DNA of 47,141 nt from an uncultured Alphaproteobacteria bacterium (GTDB lineage Bacteria; Pseudomonadota; Alphaproteobacteria; HIMB59; GCA-002718135). The stretch lies in assembly GCA_902628645.1 (NCBI GenBank), contig CACONS010000009.1, positions 1 through 47,141 on the forward strand, given 5' to 3'. Positions 26,925-39,318 of this stretch are shown in pieces. Each line of letters starts with the position of its first letter. The stretch's first letter is position 1. A model generated the notes under the pieces. It worked only from the letters and a program-made list of their open reading frames with translations. It ran no database searches and had not been told where the DNA came from. A program made the translations under genes and the position numbers.

Positions 26925-29900
26925 AGAGCTAACAAATATTTTCAATCAGAATTTAGGTGTTCAAAATTTTAACAGCCTTAAAATATCAATTGCTAGTCCT
27001 GACGATATAAGATCATGGTCGTTTGGTGAAATAAAAAAACCAGAAACAATAAATTATAGAACATTTAAACCAGAAAAGGATGGCTTATTTTGTTCAAGAA
27101 TTTTTGGACCAGTTAAAGATTATGAGTGTCTTTGTGGAAAATATAAGCGTATGAAATTTAGAGGTATTATTTGCGAAAAATGTGGAGTTGAAGTTACCCT
27201 TTCAAAAGTAAGAAGAGATAGAATGGGTCATATTGAGTTAGCTGCTCCAGTTTCACACATTTGGTTTATGAAATCTTTACCTAGTAGAATTGCAACTCTT
27301 CTTGATATGACAATTAAAAATTTAGAAAAAGTGTTATATTTTGAACAATTTATTGTTGTTGAGCCTGGACTCACAGATTTGAAAAAAGGCGAAATAATAT
27401 CTGAAGAACAATATATAGATTATCAAGATGAATATGGAGAAGACTCTTTTAGTGCTGCTATTGGAGCGGAGGCAATTGAACAAATGCTTCTTAGTATTGA
27501 TCTGGATGCAGACTACAATCAATTAAAGATTGACTTAACTGAAACAAAGTCTGAATTAAAAAAGACTAAAATAACGAAAAGATTAAAATTAATAGAGTCA
27601 TTTATTTTATCAAAAAATAAACCCGAGTGGATGATAATGAGAGTTTTACCTGTTATCCCTCCAGAGTTAAGGCCACTAGTTCCATTGGATGGTGGCAGAT
27701 TTGCAACTAGTGATCTTAATGATTTATACCGAAGAGTTATTAATAGAAATAACAGATTAAAAAGACTAATCGACCTAAGAGCTCCTGATATAATAATTAG
27801 AAATGAAAAAAGAATGCTTCAGGAATCTGTAGATGCTTTATTTGATAATGGAAGAAGGGGCAGAGTAATAACTTCTACTAATAAGAGGCCTCTCAAGTCA
27901 TTATCTGATATGCTTAAAGGTAAACAAGGAAGATTTAGACAAAACCTTCTTGGAAAAAGGGTCGATTACTCGGGAAGGTCAGTAATTGTCGTTGGTCCAA
28001 ACCTTAAACTTCATCAATGTGGGATTCCAAAAAAAATGGCATTAGAGCTCTTTAAACCATTTATATTTCATAAACTCGATATTTATGGTTGGGCCAACAC
28101 TATAAAAGCTGCAAAAAAATTAGTTGAAAAAGAGGATCCTAGAGTTTGGGATATATTAGAGGAGGTAATTAGAGAACACCCAGTTCTATTAAATAGAGCC
28201 CCAACTTTACACAGATTAGGTATTCAAGCATTTGAGCCAACTTTAATTGAAGGTAAGTCAATTCAGCTACATCCATTAGTTTGTACAGCTTTTAATGCTG
28301 ATTTCGATGGTGATCAAATGGCTGTCCACGTTCCATTGAGTTTGGAAGCCCAACTTGAAGCAAGAGTTTTAATGATGAGTACAAATAATATTTTATCACC
28401 TTCAAGTGGAAAGCCTATAATCGTACCTTCACAAGATATTGTCCTTGGAATCTATTATTTGTCAATAATGAGAGACAAACAAATTGGTGAAGGGAGAACA
28501 TTTATTGACTTAAATGAAATCGAAAAAGCTTTAGAGAATGGTGATATCAGTTTGCATACTAAAATTAATGCAAGAATATCTTTAAATGATAGAGACTATG
28601 ATAAAGTTGAAACAACACCTGGTAGGATGATACTAGGAAATATACTTCCTAAAAATAAAAATATTAATTACGATATGATTAATAAGGTTCTCACAAAAAA
28701 AGAAGTCAGTAATATAATTGATGCTGTTTACAGATTTTGTGGTCAGAAAGAAACTGTTCTATTTGCTGATCATATAATGCAGATAGGATTTAAATATGCT
28801 GCTGTAGCTGGTATTTCTTTTGGAAAAGATGATCTAATTATTCCTTCAGATAAAGATATACTTCTTAATGCAACACAAAATAAAGTTCAAGAATACGAAA
28901 ATCAATATCAAGATGGATTAATTACTCAGGGGGAAAAATATAACAAAGTTGTTGATGCATGGTCTGAATGTACAAATAAAGTAGCAGATAAAATGCTAGA
29001 TGTTATATCAACTCCTTCAGATGATCAGCCTATTAATTCTGTTTACATGATGGCACACTCAGGAGCTAGAGGTTCAGCTGCTCAACTTAAACAGTTATCA
29101 GGAATGAGAGGTCTGATGGCCAAACCCTCTGGAGAAATTATTGAAAACCCTATTAAATCAAATTTTAAAGAGGGTTTATCAGTTCTTGAATATTTTACCT
29201 CAACTCATGGAGCAAGAAAAGGGCTTGCTGATACCGCACTAAAAACTGCAAGTAGTGGTTATTTAACTAGAAGACTTGTTGACGTAGCACAAGACGCTGT
29301 TATTCGTGAAATTGATTGCCAAACAACAAATGGTGTTATGGTAGAGGAAATTGTTGAGTCAGGAAATATAACATCTCCTCTTACAGAGAGAATTCTTGGT
29401 AGAACACCGGTTCAAGATATTAAAGACGAAAATAATCAAATTATTGTTAATGCTGGAGATATAATTTCTGAGATGCACTTAGAGTCAATAGCAAATTTAG
29501 GTTTAAGATCATTAAAGATTAGGTCTGTTTTAACATGTGAAACTGAGGATGGAATATGTTCAAAGTGTTATGGGAGAGATCTTGCGAGAGGAACACCTGT
29601 CAATATGGGTGAAGCTGTAGGTATAATTGCAGCGCAATCAATCGGAGAACCAGGTACACAGTTAACTATGCGAACTTTTCATATTGGTGGGGCTGCTAGC
29701 TCCTCGGTTGAACAGTCTAACGCTACATCACCAGTTTCTGGTAAAATTAAGTTAGAGAATATAAAAATTATTGAAGATCGTTTTAAAAATAAGATAGTTT
29801 TAAGTAGAAACGGTAAAATTAAAATAGTTGATAAAAATATTGATAATTACTCTTCAAATATTCCTTTTGGCTCTAAACTACTTGTAAATGATGGAGACGA

Positions 29901-31035
29901 AGTTGAAAACAATCAAATACTTGCAGAATGGGATCCTTATACTTTACCAATTATTGCTGAAAAGGATGGATACGTAACATATGTTGATTTGAAACAAGGT
30001 GTATCATTTAGAGAGTCAATTGATGATACAACTGGTATTTCTAGTAAAATAGTAATTGATTGGAGTCAAAATCAAAAAAGTAAAAATTTTAAGCCTGCAA
30101 TTAATATTGGAGATAAATCATTAGAAAACAACGACAAAGATAGTAACATCGCAAATTATCCAATGTCTATAGACTCCATTTTGAGTGTTGAAGATGGTCA
30201 AGAGGTATCCGCTGGCCAAGTAATAGCCAGAATACCAAAAGAATCTTCCAAAACAAAAGATATTACAGGGGGCCTTCCAAGAGTCGCAGAATTATTTGAA
30301 GCAAGAAAACCAAAAGATCCTGCTATAATGTGTGAAATTGATGGTAAGGTTTCATTTGGAAAAGATTACAAAAACAAAAGAAGATTAATTGTTACTTCTT
30401 TAGATGAACAAAACAGTGTTGAGCTTTTAATTCCTAGATCAAAGTATTTGAATGTACAGGAAGGTGATTTTGCCAAAAAAGGTGATATTCTTGTTGAAGG
30501 GACACCGGTTCCTCACGATATATTAAGAATTCTTGGAGTCGAAGAGTTAGCAAGGTACTTAGTCAGAGAAGTTCAATCTGTTTACAAACTTCAAGGAGTT
30601 TATATAAATGATAAGCATATAGAAACCATCGCAAGACAAATGCTTCAAAAAGTTCTAATTAAAGAACCAGGAGACTCAAAACTTATTTCAGGAGAACAAA
30701 TACAAAGAAGAGATGTAATAAAACTTAATAAATTACTCTCAAAAGAAGGAAAAAAAGAAGTTGTTTATGAGCCAGTTCTTCTGGGCATTACTAAAGCTAG
30801 TTTACAGACTGGATCATTTATTTCTGCTGCATCTTTTCAAGAAACCACGAAAGTTCTAACCGATGCTGCCACCTTAGGCAAAGTCGACACACTTAATGGT
30901 CTCAAAGAAAACGTAATAGTTGGAAGACTAATACCAGCAGGAACAGGAAAAATGACTTCAGACTACGAAAATATAGCCTTCGAAAGAGATAAAGAAATAA
31001 TTGACAAAAATCAGTCAGAAAATTCTGAAAATTAG
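26917..31035 (+). CDS. rpoC: RNA polymerase beta' subunit
   Basis: The 1372-residue catalytic subunit. The N-terminal zinc site has cysteines 71, 73, 86 and 89. The Mg-binding NADFDGD motif is at residues 460-466, with Asp462, 464 and 466. The second zinc site is in [15 protein letters not shown], and the trigger-loop region contains [20 protein letters not shown]. Length is near that of E. coli (1407). The ATG overlaps the end of rpoB, so translation is coupled. Confidence 0.98.
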   Translation: MNKELTNIFNQNLGVQNFNSLKISIASPDDIRSWSFGEIKKPETINYRTFKPEKDGLFCSRIFGPVKDYECLCGKYKRMKFRGIICEKCGVEVTLSKVRRDRMGHIELAAPVSHIWFMKSLPSRIATLLDMTIKNLEKVLYFEQFIVVEPGLTDLKKGEIISEEQYIDYQDEYGEDSFSAAIGAEAIEQMLLSIDLDADYNQLKIDLTETKSELKKTKITKRLKLIESFILSKNKPEWMIMRVLPVIPPELRPLVPLDGGRFATSDLNDLYRRVINRNNRLKRLIDLRAPDIIIRNEKRMLQESVDALFDNGRRGRVITSTNKRPLKSLSDMLKGKQGRFRQNLLGKRVDYSGRSVIVVGPNLKLHQCGIPKKMALELFKPFIFHKLDIYGWANTIKAAKKLVEKEDPRVWDILEEVIREHPVLLNRAPTLHRLGIQAFEPTLIEGKSIQLHPLVCTAFNADFDGDQMAVHVPLSLEAQLEARVLMMSTNNILSPSSGKPIIVPSQDIVLGIYYLSIMRDKQIGEGRTFIDLNEIEKALENGDISLHTKINARISLNDRDYDKVETTPGRMILGNILPKNKNINYDMINKVLTKKEVSNIIDAVYRFCGQKETVLFADHIMQIGFKYAAVAGISFGKDDLIIPSDKDILLNATQNKVQEYENQYQDGLITQGEKYNKVVDAWSECTNKVADKMLDVISTPSDDQPINSVYMMAHSGARGSAAQLKQLSGMRGLMAKPSGEIIENPIKSNFKEGLSVLEYFTSTHGARKGLADTALKTASSGYLTRRLVDVAQDAVIREIDCQTTNGVMVEEIVESGNITSPLTERILGRTPVQDIKDENNQIIVNAGDIISEMHLESIANLGLRSLKIRSVLTCETEDGICSKCYGRDLARGTPVNMGEAVGIIAAQSIGEPGTQLTMRTFHIGGAASSSVEQSNATSPVSGKIKLENIKIIEDRFKNKIVLSRNGKIKIVDKNIDNYSSNIPFGSKLLVNDGDEVENNQILAEWDPYTLPIIAEKDGYVTYVDLKQGVSFRESIDDTTGISSKIVIDWSQNQKSKNFKPAINIGDKSLENNDKDSNIANYPMSIDSILSVEDGQEVSAGQVIARIPKESSKTKDITGGLPRVAELFEARKPKDPAIMCEIDGKVSFGKDYKNKRRLIVTSLDEQNSVELLIPRSKYLNVQEGDFAKKGDILVEGTPVPHDILRILGVEELARYLVREVQSVYKLQGVYINDKHIETIARQMLQKVLIKEPGDSKLISGEQIQRRDVIKLNKLLSKEGKKEVVYEPVLLGITKASLQTGSFISAASFQETTKVLTDAATLGKVDTLNGLKENVIVGRLIPAGTGKMTSDYENIAFERDKEIIDKNQSENSEN

Positions 31036-31142
31036 CATTATTTTAGGATATCTTCTTGACTTTATTGTTATCAATTAATAAAGACCCATACGATTTGTTA
31101 AAGGTCGTGGATTAATTTCCAAACACTTAACTTGAGGATAAA
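31036..31142 (+). promoter_or_regulatory. possible str operon promoter and leader
   Basis: This is one of the few gaps above 100 bases in the large cluster. TTGACT at 31056-31061 is a good -35 with no convincing -10 at 16-18 bases (nearest TAAAGA at 31079-31084). A GAGG ribosome-binding site lies just before the rpsL ATG. I see no terminator for rpoBC here, so read-through remains likely. Confidence 0.35.
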
Positions 31143-31514
31143 ATGCCAACAATTAATCAACTTGTAAGAAAAGGTAGATCTGCAGTAAGAAAAAGAAACA
31201 AGGTTCCTGCCTTAGATAAAAGTCCTCAAAAAAGAGGTGTTTGCACAAGAGTGTACACCACAACTCCAAAGAAACCAAACTCAGCATTAAGAAAAGTAGC
31301 AAGAGTAAAGTTAACAAATGGACAGGAAGTATCAGCGTATATACCCGGTGAAGGACATAACCTTCAAGAACATTCCGTTGTACTAATAAGAGGTGGACGT
31401 GTTAAAGATCTTCCAGGAGTAAGATATCACATTTTGAGAGGAACACTTGATACACAAGGTGTGTCGTCAAGAAAACAGAGAAGATCACTTTACGGTGCTA
31501 AACGTCCTAAATAA
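31143..31514 (+). CDS. rpsL: 30S ribosomal protein S12
   Basis: The 123-residue decoding-centre protein. The N-terminal [11 protein letters not shown], the [16 protein letters not shown] loop (sites of streptomycin-resistance changes in other species; the lysines look wild type) and the [15 protein letters not shown] block are typical. The first gene of the str block; rpsG follows after 2 bases. Confidence 0.98.
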   Translation: MPTINQLVRKGRSAVRKRNKVPALDKSPQKRGVCTRVYTTTPKKPNSALRKVARVKLTNGQEVSAYIPGEGHNLQEHSVVLIRGGRVKDLPGVRYHILRGTLDTQGVSSRKQRRSLYGAKRPK

Positions 31515-31516
31515 AT

Positions 31517-31987
31517 ATGTCACGTAGAAGAGCAGCCGAAAAAAGAACAATTCTACCAGATCACAAGTATAAGGATTTAGTTCTTGCTAAATTTATGAAC
31601 AGAATTATGCTAGATGGAAAGAAATCCACTTCAGAGAGAATAGTTTACGGTGCTTTTGATATAGTTTCTAAAAAAACTGATAAAACGCCTATAGAGTTTT
31701 TTCATGAAGCTTTAAATAATGTAAAACCATCATTGGAAGTTAGGTCTAGACGAGTAGGTGGGGCTACATATCAAGTTCCAATGGAAGTTAGGCCTAAAAG
31801 AGCACAGACACTTGCTATGAAATGGATCGTCGACTCTGCTACAAAAAGAAATGAAAAAACTATGAAAGAAAGAGTTGCTAACGAAATAATTGATGCATTT
31901 AATAATAAAGGAAACTCAGTAAAAAAAAGAGAAGAGACTCATAAAATGGCTGATGCAAATAGGGCCTTCTCACACTTTAGATGGTAA
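31517..31987 (+). CDS. rpsG: 30S ribosomal protein S7
   Basis: This 156-residue head protein nucleates assembly of the 30S 3' domain. The start [14 protein letters not shown] and the [19 protein letters not shown] block match the family. Length is normal. It lies between rpsL and fusA with 2- and 6-base gaps. Confidence 0.98.
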   Translation: MSRRRAAEKRTILPDHKYKDLVLAKFMNRIMLDGKKSTSERIVYGAFDIVSKKTDKTPIEFFHEALNNVKPSLEVRSRRVGGATYQVPMEVRPKRAQTLAMKWIVDSATKRNEKTMKERVANEIIDAFNNKGNSVKKREETHKMADANRAFSHFRW

Positions 31988-31993
31988 TTTTTT

Positions 31994-34072
31994 ATGACTA
32001 GATCACATCCATTAACTAAATATAGAAATATAGGTATCATGGCTCACATTGATGCTGGTAAGACAACAACCACAGAAAGAATTTTATACTACACTGGTAA
32101 ATCACATAAAATTGGAGAAGTTCATGATGGTGCTGCAACAATGGATTGGATGGAACAAGAACAAGAAAGAGGTATTACTATTACTTCTGCTGCAACTACA
32201 TGTTTTTGGAAAGATCATCGAATAAATATTATTGATACACCTGGCCATGTTGACTTTACAATCGAAGTTGAAAGATCTTTAAAGGTTCTAGATGGCGCCG
32301 TAGCTGTATTTGATGGAGTTGCAGGTGTTGAACCTCAATCAGAAACAGTATGGAGGCAAGCAGATAAATACAAAGTTCCGCGTATGTGTTTTGTCAATAA
32401 ATTAGATAGAACAGGCGCAAACTTTTTTATGTGTGTAGATATGATTTCTGAACGTTTAGGATCATATCCACTAGTAACTCAGCTCCCAATTGGTATTGAA
32501 AGTAATCTAAAAGGTGTTGTAGATTTAGTTTCAAATAAAGCAATAATCTGGCATGATGAGAGTTTAGGAGCAAAATTTGATATCGTTGACATACCTGAAG
32601 ATCTTAAAGATCAATCTGCTGAATATAGATTAAAATTAATTGAAAAGGCTGTTGAAGAAGACGACTCGATTATGGAGAGTTATTTAGACGGAAAAGAACC
32701 AACAACTGAAGAACTAAAACTGTGTATTAGGAAAGGTACTATCAAAGGATCATTTGTTCCCGTACTAACCGGATCAGCATTTAAAAATAAGGGAGTCCAA
32801 CCTCTTCTTGATGCAGTGATTGATTATATGCCTTCTCCCACCGATGTGGCTAGTGTTAAGGGAGTTGATGTAAATGATGATACTAAAGAATTAACAAGAA
32901 ATTGTGAAGATAGCGAACCCTTCAGTGCGTTAGCATTCAAAATTATGACAGACCCATTTGTAGGAAGTTTGACTTTTGCCAGGATATACTCTGGTTCAAT
33001 TAATACAAAAGATTCAGTTTTGAATTCTAACTCAGGAAAAAAAGAGAACATTGGTAGAATGTTACTAATGCACGCTAATAATAGAGAAGAAATTAAAACT
33101 GCAAATGCAGGAGATATAGTAGCTTTGGTTGGGCTAAAAGATGTTACTACAGGAGAAACTTTGTGCGCATCTGATAAACCTATAGTTCTAGAAAAAATGG
33201 ACTTTCCTGATCCTGTTATTGAAGTAGCCGTTGAGCCTAAAACTAAAGTTGATCATGAAAAAATGGGTCAAGCACTTGGACGGCTTGCGCAAGAGGATCC
33301 AAGCTTCAGAGTCACTACTGATCATGAAAGCGGACAAACAATAATTAAAGGTATGGGTGAGCTCCATCTAGAGATTCTTGTTGATAGAATGAAAAGAGAA
33401 TTCAAAGTTGAAGCAAATGTTGGTGCTCCACAAGTTGCATACAGAGAGACAATTTCTAATTCGTTTGATGTTGATTATACTCATAAAAAACAATCTGGAG
33501 GCGCAGGTCAATTTGCTAGAGTAAAAATAAAATTTGAACCTGGCGAAGCAGGAAGTGGTTACGAGTTTATAAACCAAATTAAAGGGGGTAATATTCCTAC
33601 TGAGCATATTCCAGGTGTTGAAAAAGGTTTAATAGCTCAGCAACAAACTGGTGTTATTGCTGGATTTCCATGTATTGATTTTAAAGCAACTTTATATGAT
33701 GGTGCGTACCATGATGTTGATTCAAGTGTACTAGCTTTTGAAATTGCTGCTAGAGCCGCATTTAGAGAAGGTATAGCTAAAGCAAAACCTGTATTGCTTG
33801 AGCCTATGATGAAGGTTGAAGTAGTAACCCCTGAAGAGTATATGGGAGATGTAATTGGTGATCTTAATAGTAGAAGAGGTCAGGTTCAAGAAATGTCTAC
33901 AAGAGGAAATGCAAATGTAGTTGATGCTATGGTACCACTTGCAAATATGTTTGGTTATGTAAATAATCTTAGATCTCTGTCACAAGGTAGAGCTAACTAT
34001 ACAATGCAGTTTGATCATTATGAAGAAGTTCCTTCAAATGTTGCAGATGAAGTAAAGGCTAAGCTAGCATAA
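31994..34072 (+). CDS. fusA: elongation factor G
   Basis: EF-G is the GTPase that drives translocation. The 692-residue protein has the P-loop [12 protein letters not shown] near residues 17-28, the switch segment [21 protein letters not shown], and NKLDRTG, and the later domains are intact, ending with the [22 protein letters not shown] block. The stop shares a base with the rpsJ ATG. In many bacteria tuf would follow here; it does not. Confidence 0.99.
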   Translation: MTRSHPLTKYRNIGIMAHIDAGKTTTTERILYYTGKSHKIGEVHDGAATMDWMEQEQERGITITSAATTCFWKDHRINIIDTPGHVDFTIEVERSLKVLDGAVAVFDGVAGVEPQSETVWRQADKYKVPRMCFVNKLDRTGANFFMCVDMISERLGSYPLVTQLPIGIESNLKGVVDLVSNKAIIWHDESLGAKFDIVDIPEDLKDQSAEYRLKLIEKAVEEDDSIMESYLDGKEPTTEELKLCIRKGTIKGSFVPVLTGSAFKNKGVQPLLDAVIDYMPSPTDVASVKGVDVNDDTKELTRNCEDSEPFSALAFKIMTDPFVGSLTFARIYSGSINTKDSVLNSNSGKKENIGRMLLMHANNREEIKTANAGDIVALVGLKDVTTGETLCASDKPIVLEKMDFPDPVIEVAVEPKTKVDHEKMGQALGRLAQEDPSFRVTTDHESGQTIIKGMGELHLEILVDRMKREFKVEANVGAPQVAYRETISNSFDVDYTHKKQSGGAGQFARVKIKFEPGEAGSGYEFINQIKGGNIPTEHIPGVEKGLIAQQQTGVIAGFPCIDFKATLYDGAYHDVDSSVLAFEIAARAAFREGIAKAKPVLLEPMMKVEVVTPEEYMGDVIGDLNSRRGQVQEMSTRGNANVVDAMVPLANMFGYVNNLRSLSQGRANYTMQFDHYEEVPSNVADEVKAKLA

Positions 34073-34380
34073 TGGATAATCAAAACATAAGAATAAGATT
34101 GCGAGGTTATGATAACTCTCTGTTAGACACAAGCACCCAAGATATAATAAATACCGCTAAAAGAACAGGTGCAAAAGTAAAGGGCCCTATACCCTTACCT
34201 ACCAGATTTGAGAGATTTACAGTAAATAAATCACCACATATTGATAAAAAAAGTAGAGATCAACTTGAAATAAGAACGCATAATCGTCTCTTAGACATAA
34301 TTGATCCTACACCTCAAACAGTAGATGCCCTGATGAAGTTAGATTTGTCAGCTGGTGTTGAAGTAGATATAAAAATTTAA
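34072..34380 (+). CDS. rpsJ: 30S ribosomal protein S10
   Basis: The 102-residue S10, which also acts as NusE in antitermination. Typical blocks are [38 protein letters not shown] and [25 protein letters not shown]. It overlaps fusA by one base, so the str and S10 blocks are fused without a gap. Confidence 0.98.
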   Translation: MDNQNIRIRLRGYDNSLLDTSTQDIINTAKRTGAKVKGPIPLPTRFERFTVNKSPHIDKKSRDQLEIRTHNRLLDIIDPTPQTVDALMKLDLSAGVEVDIKI

Positions 34381-34381
34381 T

Positions 34382-35026
34382 ATGCTAAGATCTGGATTAA
34401 TTGCAACTAAAATTGGTAACAGTTCTTATTATCATGATGATGGGACAAATACACATGTTACAGTTTTAAAAGTTGATGAATGTATTGTTTCTAATGTCAA
34501 AACTTTGGAGAAACACGGTTATAATGCAGTGCAATTAGCATCAATAGAAACAAATAAAGATATTTCACACGTTAAAAAACCACAAAGAAAAATATTTTCC
34601 TCTATAAAATTAAATCCAAAAAAAATTGTCAAGGAGTTCAAAGTTGATGTTGAAAACATTTTAGATATTGGAACAAAACTGAATGTTAATCATTTTAAAA
34701 TTGATCAATTCATAGATGCGAGCAGTATCTCAATTGGTAAAGGATTTGCTGGAGTAATGAAAAGACATAATTTCGGCGGACTTAGAGCATCTCATGGTGT
34801 TTCTATCTCACATCGTTCTCATGGTTCAACTGGTCAAAACCAAGACCCAGGAAGAGTATTTAAGGGAAAAAAAATGGCTGGAAGAATGGGTAACAAAAAA
34901 GTGACTAAGCAAAATTTAAAAGTTATCGATATAGATAGTGTAAATAACTTGCTAATAGTCAAAGGTTCAGTTCCAGGAAAAAAGAATTCAATAATATACT
35001 TAAAAGATTCAATTAAGAGAACATAA
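34382..35026 (+). CDS. rplC: 50S ribosomal protein L3
   Basis: The 214-residue L3 reaches toward the peptidyl-transferase centre. The block GFAGVMKRHNFGG (near 121-133), SHGSTGQNQDPGRVFKGKKM, MAGRMGNKKVT and the late GSVPGKKNS segment are diagnostic. The gene starts 1 base after rpsJ ends and runs directly into rplD. Confidence 0.98.
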   Translation: MLRSGLIATKIGNSSYYHDDGTNTHVTVLKVDECIVSNVKTLEKHGYNAVQLASIETNKDISHVKKPQRKIFSSIKLNPKKIVKEFKVDVENILDIGTKLNVNHFKIDQFIDASSISIGKGFAGVMKRHNFGGLRASHGVSISHRSHGSTGQNQDPGRVFKGKKMAGRMGNKKVTKQNLKVIDIDSVNNLLIVKGSVPGKKNSIIYLKDSIKRT

Positions 35027-35650
35027 ATGAAAAAGTCCGTATTTAATCTAAAAAATAAAACTGTAGGTGATATTAATTTAGATAAAAATATATTCGGTAT
35101 TAAAGAACTTCCTGATTTGATACATCAATACATAAGGTATCAAAATGCAAAATCGAGACAAGGTTCACATAAAACAAAATCAAGATCCGAAGTTAAAGGA
35201 AGGGGCAAAAAACCTTTTTCACAAAAAGGTACAGGTAACGCAAGACAAGGTAGCAACAAGCCGCCTAACTTTAGAGGTGGTGCAGTATCTATGGGGCCTG
35301 TAAACAGAGATCATTCATTCTCTTTAAATAAAAAAGAAAAAAAATTAGCATTAAAATCTGCTTTATCTAATAAAGTTACTGAAAACAAAGTTGTTATAAT
35401 AGATAGTTTTGAGATTAAAAGTTTTAAAACGAAAGAGCTTTATTTAGACTTAAAAAACTTTGAATATGAATCTGCTCTTTTTATTCATTCTGAAAACGGC
35501 TTGGATAATAACTTTAAATTAGCATCATCTAATATACCTAGAATATCAATATTAAACCAAAAAGGTGTAAACGTTAGAGATATTATTACTTTTGATAAAA
35601 TATTTATTGAGCAAAAATCAATTACTGAGATTACCAAGAGATTATCATGA
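35027..35650 (+). CDS. rplD: 50S ribosomal protein L4
   Basis: The 207-residue L4 lines the peptide exit tunnel and in E. coli represses the S10 operon. The extended tunnel loop is clear (SRSEVKGRGKKPFSQKGTG, ARQGSNKPPNFRGGA). I see no obvious S10-leader structure upstream, since rpsJ overlaps fusA. It overlaps rplW by 4 bases. Confidence 0.97.
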   Translation: MKKSVFNLKNKTVGDINLDKNIFGIKELPDLIHQYIRYQNAKSRQGSHKTKSRSEVKGRGKKPFSQKGTGNARQGSNKPPNFRGGAVSMGPVNRDHSFSLNKKEKKLALKSALSNKVTENKVVIIDSFEIKSFKTKELYLDLKNFEYESALFIHSENGLDNNFKLASSNIPRISILNQKGVNVRDIITFDKIFIEQKSITEITKRLS

Positions 35651-35958
35651 AAAATATAAAAATTTCACAAGAAAGGGCTTATGATATTATCAAAAAACCT
35701 ATAACTACTGAAAAATCTACAAATTTACAGCAGTTTAATCAGTATTCATTTGTTGTATCAAAAAACTCAAATTCGCTTGAAATTAAAAACGCAATTGAAA
35801 AAATTTTCAAAGTTAAAGTAAGTAAAGTTAATACCTCAATTCTTAGAGGTAAGGGTAAAACTTTTAAGGGTCAATACGGTTTCAGAAAAGATATTAAAAA
35901 AGCTATTGTGACTTTAGATGAGGGAAATACAATAGACTCTTCATTGGAGATAAAATAG
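35647..35958 (+). CDS. rplW: 50S ribosomal protein L23
   Basis: The 103-residue tunnel-exit protein, docking site for trigger factor and SRP. Family blocks are IIKKPITTEKSTNL, YSFVVSKNSNSLEIKNAIEKIFKVKV and VNTSILRGKGKT. The final base of its TAG stop is the first base of the rplB GTG. Confidence 0.95.
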   Translation: MKNIKISQERAYDIIKKPITTEKSTNLQQFNQYSFVVSKNSNSLEIKNAIEKIFKVKVSKVNTSILRGKGKTFKGQYGFRKDIKKAIVTLDEGNTIDSSLEIK

Positions 35959-36779
35959 TGCTAAATAAATTTAAACCAACTACACCAGGATTGAGAGGAA
36001 CAGTTTTAGTTTCTAAAAAAGATTTATCTAAAGAGAAACCTTATAAACCTCTAACAAAAAAATATAATTCAACTGGAGGTAGAAATAATCAAGGCAGAAT
36101 AACATCAAGACGCATGGGTGGAGGTGTTAAAAGAAAATACAGATTAATAGATTTTAAGAGATCTAAAACTGATATATCAGCTGAGATCATAAGAAATGAA
36201 TATGATCCGAATAGATCAGCGTTTATATCTTTAGTAAAATATCAAGATGGAGAACACAGTTATATTATATCTCCAAAAAATATTAAAATTGGAGAAAAAA
36301 TAATTTCAGGTGAAAATGTTGCTATTAAGACTGGTAATTGTTTACCTATTAACAATATACCTGTAGGAACAAGCATTCATAATATCGAATTAAAGCCTGG
36401 GGCTGGCGCACAATTGATAAGATCAGCAGGCTCTTCTGCTCAAATTGTTTCTAAAGAACAACCATATGTGCAAATTAAATTAATATCCGGAGAAATAAGA
36501 CATATAAATAAAAACTGCAGGGCTACAATTGGTGAAGTATCTAATGCTGACCAAAAAAATATTAAATTGGGTAAAGCAGGCAGAAAAAGATACCTAGGTT
36601 TTAGGCCTAAAGTAAGAGGAGTAGTAATGAACCCTGTTGATCATCCTCATGGAGGTGGAGAAGGAAGAACCTCAGGTGGAAGAGACCCGGTAACTCCCTG
36701 GGGAGTATCTACTAAAGGTAAAAAAACAAGGAATAATAAAAAAACTAACATATTTATAATTAAAAGGAAGAAAAAATAG
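35958..36779 (+). CDS. rplB: 50S ribosomal protein L2
   Basis: The 273-residue L2 is needed for subunit joining and peptidyl transfer. Key blocks are [37 protein letters not shown] and the conserved [19 protein letters not shown] with the essential histidine. The start is GTG, coupled to the rplW stop. Confidence 0.98.
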   Translation: MLNKFKPTTPGLRGTVLVSKKDLSKEKPYKPLTKKYNSTGGRNNQGRITSRRMGGGVKRKYRLIDFKRSKTDISAEIIRNEYDPNRSAFISLVKYQDGEHSYIISPKNIKIGEKIISGENVAIKTGNCLPINNIPVGTSIHNIELKPGAGAQLIRSAGSSAQIVSKEQPYVQIKLISGEIRHINKNCRATIGEVSNADQKNIKLGKAGRKRYLGFRPKVRGVVMNPVDHPHGGGEGRTSGGRDPVTPWGVSTKGKKTRNNKKTNIFIIKRKKK

Positions 36780-36781
36780 TA

Positions 36782-37063
36782 ATGACAAGATCAATTTGGA
36801 AAGGCCCATTTGTAGATGTAACTTTAATGAAAAAAGCTCAAAAGTTATCTCAATCAGGTAGAAAAGAAGTTCTAAAAACATGGTCAAGACGATCAACAAT
36901 TTTACCCGAATTTGTTGGCTTAACATTTGGAGTTTACAATGGTCAAAAATTTGTTCCAGTCACTGTTAATGAACAAATGGTAGGACATAAACTTGGTGAG
37001 TTCTCTCCTACTAGAACATTTAAAGGTCACACAGCTGCCGATAAAAAAGCGGAGCAGAAATGA
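36782..37063 (+). CDS. rpsS: 30S ribosomal protein S19
   Basis: The 93-residue head protein. It opens [11 protein letters not shown] and contains [23 protein letters not shown] and [15 protein letters not shown], all typical. It overlaps rplV by an ATGA. Confidence 0.98.
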   Translation: MTRSIWKGPFVDVTLMKKAQKLSQSGRKEVLKTWSRRSTILPEFVGLTFGVYNGQKFVPVTVNEQMVGHKLGEFSPTRTFKGHTAADKKAEQK

Positions 37064-37428
37064 ACCAAAATTCTACAGCAATAGCAAAAGACAACATGGT
37101 CAGAATCAGTCCCAGTAAGCTTTCTATATTAGTTAATAGTATTGTAGATATGAGAGTAGGATCTGCAATAAATCAATTAACGTTTTCATCAAAAAGAGTA
37201 TCGAAGACAATTCTAAAAGTTCTAAACGCTGCCGTAGCGAATGCTGAAAATAACAAACAATTAGATATTGATAAACTTTTTGTAAAAGAGGTCTATGTTG
37301 GAAAAAGTTTAAGAATGAAAAGATGGAGGCCTAGAGCTAAAGGGAGAGCAGCTTCTATAATCAAACCATTTAGTAAAGTTACTATAATTGTTGAAGAGAG
37401 AACACAAACTAAAAAGGAAATAAAGTAA
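37060..37428 (+). CDS. rplV: 50S ribosomal protein L22
   Basis: The 122-residue tunnel protein. [20 protein letters not shown] and the C-terminal loop [19 protein letters not shown] are diagnostic; the loop is the usual site of macrolide-resistance changes and looks intact. It overlaps rpsS and rpsC. Confidence 0.97.
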   Translation: MNQNSTAIAKDNMVRISPSKLSILVNSIVDMRVGSAINQLTFSSKRVSKTILKVLNAAVANAENNKQLDIDKLFVKEVYVGKSLRMKRWRPRAKGRAASIIKPFSKVTIIVEERTQTKKEIK

Positions 37429-38105
37429 TGGGGCAAAAAGTTAATCCATATGGAATAAGATTAGGAATAAATAAGACATGGTCTTCTCGTTGGTTTTCTA
37501 AAAACGATTATACAAAGTTGTTACATCAAGATTTAAAGATTAAGAACTACGTTGAAAAAAAATTAAAGAATGCAAGTATTTCAAAAATTAATATTGAAAG
37601 AGCAGCAAAAAAGTTAAGACTTTCTATTTATAGTTCTAGACCAGGTATAATTATTGGAAAAAAAGGGGCTGATATAGAAACTTTAAAAAATGATCTTTCA
37701 AAAATGTCAAATCTTGAAGTTTTTTTAGATATTAAAGAGGTTAGAAAGCCAGAAGTTGAAGCTAAGTTAGTTGCTGAAAATATTGCATCACAACTTGAAA
37801 AACGAATATCTTTTAGAAGAGCAATGAAAAAAGCTGTTCAATCTGCAATGAGATTAGGTGCCAAAGGAGTAAAGGTTGTTTGTAGTGGAAGATTAGGTGG
37901 CGCTGAGATTGCTAGAACTGAAAAATACCACGAAGGAAGTGTTCCTTTACACACATTAAGAGGTGACATCGATTATTCAACAGCTGAAGCAGAAACAACC
38001 TATGGAATATGTGGAATTAAAGTATGGATTAATAAAGGAGAGATACTTATGAAAGATCCATACGCGAGTGAAAAAAAACAAATTGATCAAGGGAGTGTTA
38101 GATAA
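37428..38105 (+). CDS. rpsC: 30S ribosomal protein S3
   Basis: The 225-residue protein at the mRNA entry site. The KH domain contains [17 protein letters not shown], and the C-terminal domain has [24 protein letters not shown] in segments, with [16 protein letters not shown]. Length is near the E. coli form (233). Its stop shares one base with the rplP ATG. Confidence 0.98.
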   Translation: MGQKVNPYGIRLGINKTWSSRWFSKNDYTKLLHQDLKIKNYVEKKLKNASISKINIERAAKKLRLSIYSSRPGIIIGKKGADIETLKNDLSKMSNLEVFLDIKEVRKPEVEAKLVAENIASQLEKRISFRRAMKKAVQSAMRLGAKGVKVVCSGRLGGAEIARTEKYHEGSVPLHTLRGDIDYSTAEAETTYGICGIKVWINKGEILMKDPYASEKKQIDQGSVR

Positions 38106-38521
38106 TGAATATGTTATCACCTAAGAAAACTAAATATAGAAAACAATTCAAAGGTAGAATTCATGGATCATCTAAAGGTAACTATTCTCTAAACTATGGA
38201 AGTTTTGGCTTAAAAGCTATGGAACCAGAAAGAGTAACATCTAGACAAATTGAGGCTGCAAGAAAAGCAATTACTAGATATCTCAAAAGAGCAGGAAGAA
38301 TGTGGATCAGAGTTTTTCCAGATGTGCCAGTTTCAAAAAAACCTGCTGAGGTAAGAATGGGTAAAGGAAAGGGCTCTATAGAATATTGGGCATGTAGAGT
38401 TAAGCCAGGAAGAATAATGTTTGAGGTTGATGGAGTTAATATTAATGATGCACGTAAAGCTATGACATTAGCTTCAGCAAAATTACCAATTAAATGTAAA
38501 TTCGTTGAGAGAAATATATAA
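38105..38521 (+). CDS. rplP: 50S ribosomal protein L16
   Basis: The 138-residue L16 sits near the A-site tRNA. Blocks: [36 protein letters not shown] and [22 protein letters not shown]. An ATG two codons in (38111) would give 136 residues beginning MLSPKK, which is the usual family start; the ATG at 38105 is the one that overlaps the rpsC stop. Either is possible. Confidence 0.97.
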   Translation: MNMLSPKKTKYRKQFKGRIHGSSKGNYSLNYGSFGLKAMEPERVTSRQIEAARKAITRYLKRAGRMWIRVFPDVPVSKKPAEVRMGKGKGSIEYWACRVKPGRIMFEVDGVNINDARKAMTLASAKLPIKCKFVERNI

Positions 38522-38715
38522 TGAATAAAAAAATAAATAAAAATAGTCAAAAACTTCAAGAAGAAATTTTAAGTTTGAAAAAATTAATTTTAAATTTAAG
38601 TTTTCAAAAATCTTCTGGTCAGCTTGAAAAAACTTCCCAGATCAAAAATACTAGAAGGCAAATAGCAAGATTAAAAACTAAATTGTCTATTTCTAATGGA
38701 GATAAAAATGCCTAA
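38521..38715 (+). CDS. rpmC: 50S ribosomal protein L29
   Basis: The 64-residue helical L29 at the tunnel exit. The pattern of two helices with [30 protein letters not shown] matches the family hallmark (the F-x-A-x2-Q-x-ENxxRIRxxRRxIARixT type). It overlaps rpsQ by 8 bases. Confidence 0.93.
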   Translation: MNKKINKNSQKLQEEILSLKKLILNLSFQKSSGQLEKTSQIKNTRRQIARLKTKLSISNGDKNA

Positions 38716-38953
38716 GCGAATTTTATCAGGTGTTGTTGTGTCTTCGAATTCTAATAAAACAATAATTGTCGATGTAACCAGAAGAATTAAACACAAATTA
38801 TATAAAAAAATCATCAGACAAACAAAAAAATATCACGTTCATGATGAAAATAATCAATATAGTGTCGGAGATACAGTATCCATTATTGAATCAAAACCTA
38901 TTTCAAAATTAAAAAAATGGATAGTTATATCAAATAGTGGAGATAGTTCATGA
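38708..38953 (+). CDS. rpsQ: 30S ribosomal protein S17
   Basis: The 81-residue OB-fold protein. It starts [20 protein letters not shown] and has HPLYKK-like [21 protein letters not shown] and the [19 protein letters not shown] end. The ATG at 38708 fits the family start; an upstream frame to 38696 adds four non-conserved residues. Confidence 0.96.
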   Translation: MPKRILSGVVVSSNSNKTIIVDVTRRIKHKLYKKIIRQTKKYHVHDENNQYSVGDTVSIIESKPISKLKKWIVISNSGDSS

Positions 38954-39318
38954 TACAGATGCAATCTAATCTTTTTGTTGCCGATAATTCAGGTGCAAGA
39001 AAAATTCAGTGTATAAAAGTATTAGGAGGCTCAAAAAGAAGGTCGGCTTCAATAGGAGATATTATAGTAGTTTCAATTAAAGATGCTTTGCCTAGAGCTA
39101 AAGTAAAAAAAGGTGATGTTTATAAAGCTGTAATTGTTAGAACATCAAAGGATTTTAAGAGAAATGATGGTACAGCAATAAGGTTTGATAAAAATGCAGC
39201 TGTATTACTAGATAAACAAGAAGAGCCAATTGCTACGAGAATATTTGGTCCTGTAACAAGAGAGCTCAGAAGTAAGAAATTTATGAAAATTATAAGTCTT
39301 GCTCCAGAGGTAATTTAA
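38950..39318 (+). CDS. rplN: 50S ribosomal protein L14
   Basis: The 122-residue L14 of the intersubunit bridge. [19 protein letters not shown] and the [20 protein letters not shown] block, then GTRIFGPV-like [20 protein letters not shown], are diagnostic. It overlaps rpsQ by an ATGA and rplX by one base. Confidence 0.98.
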   Translation: MIQMQSNLFVADNSGARKIQCIKVLGGSKRRSASIGDIIVVSIKDALPRAKVKKGDVYKAVIVRTSKDFKRNDGTAIRFDKNAAVLLDKQEEPIATRIFGPVTRELRSKKFMKIISLAPEVI

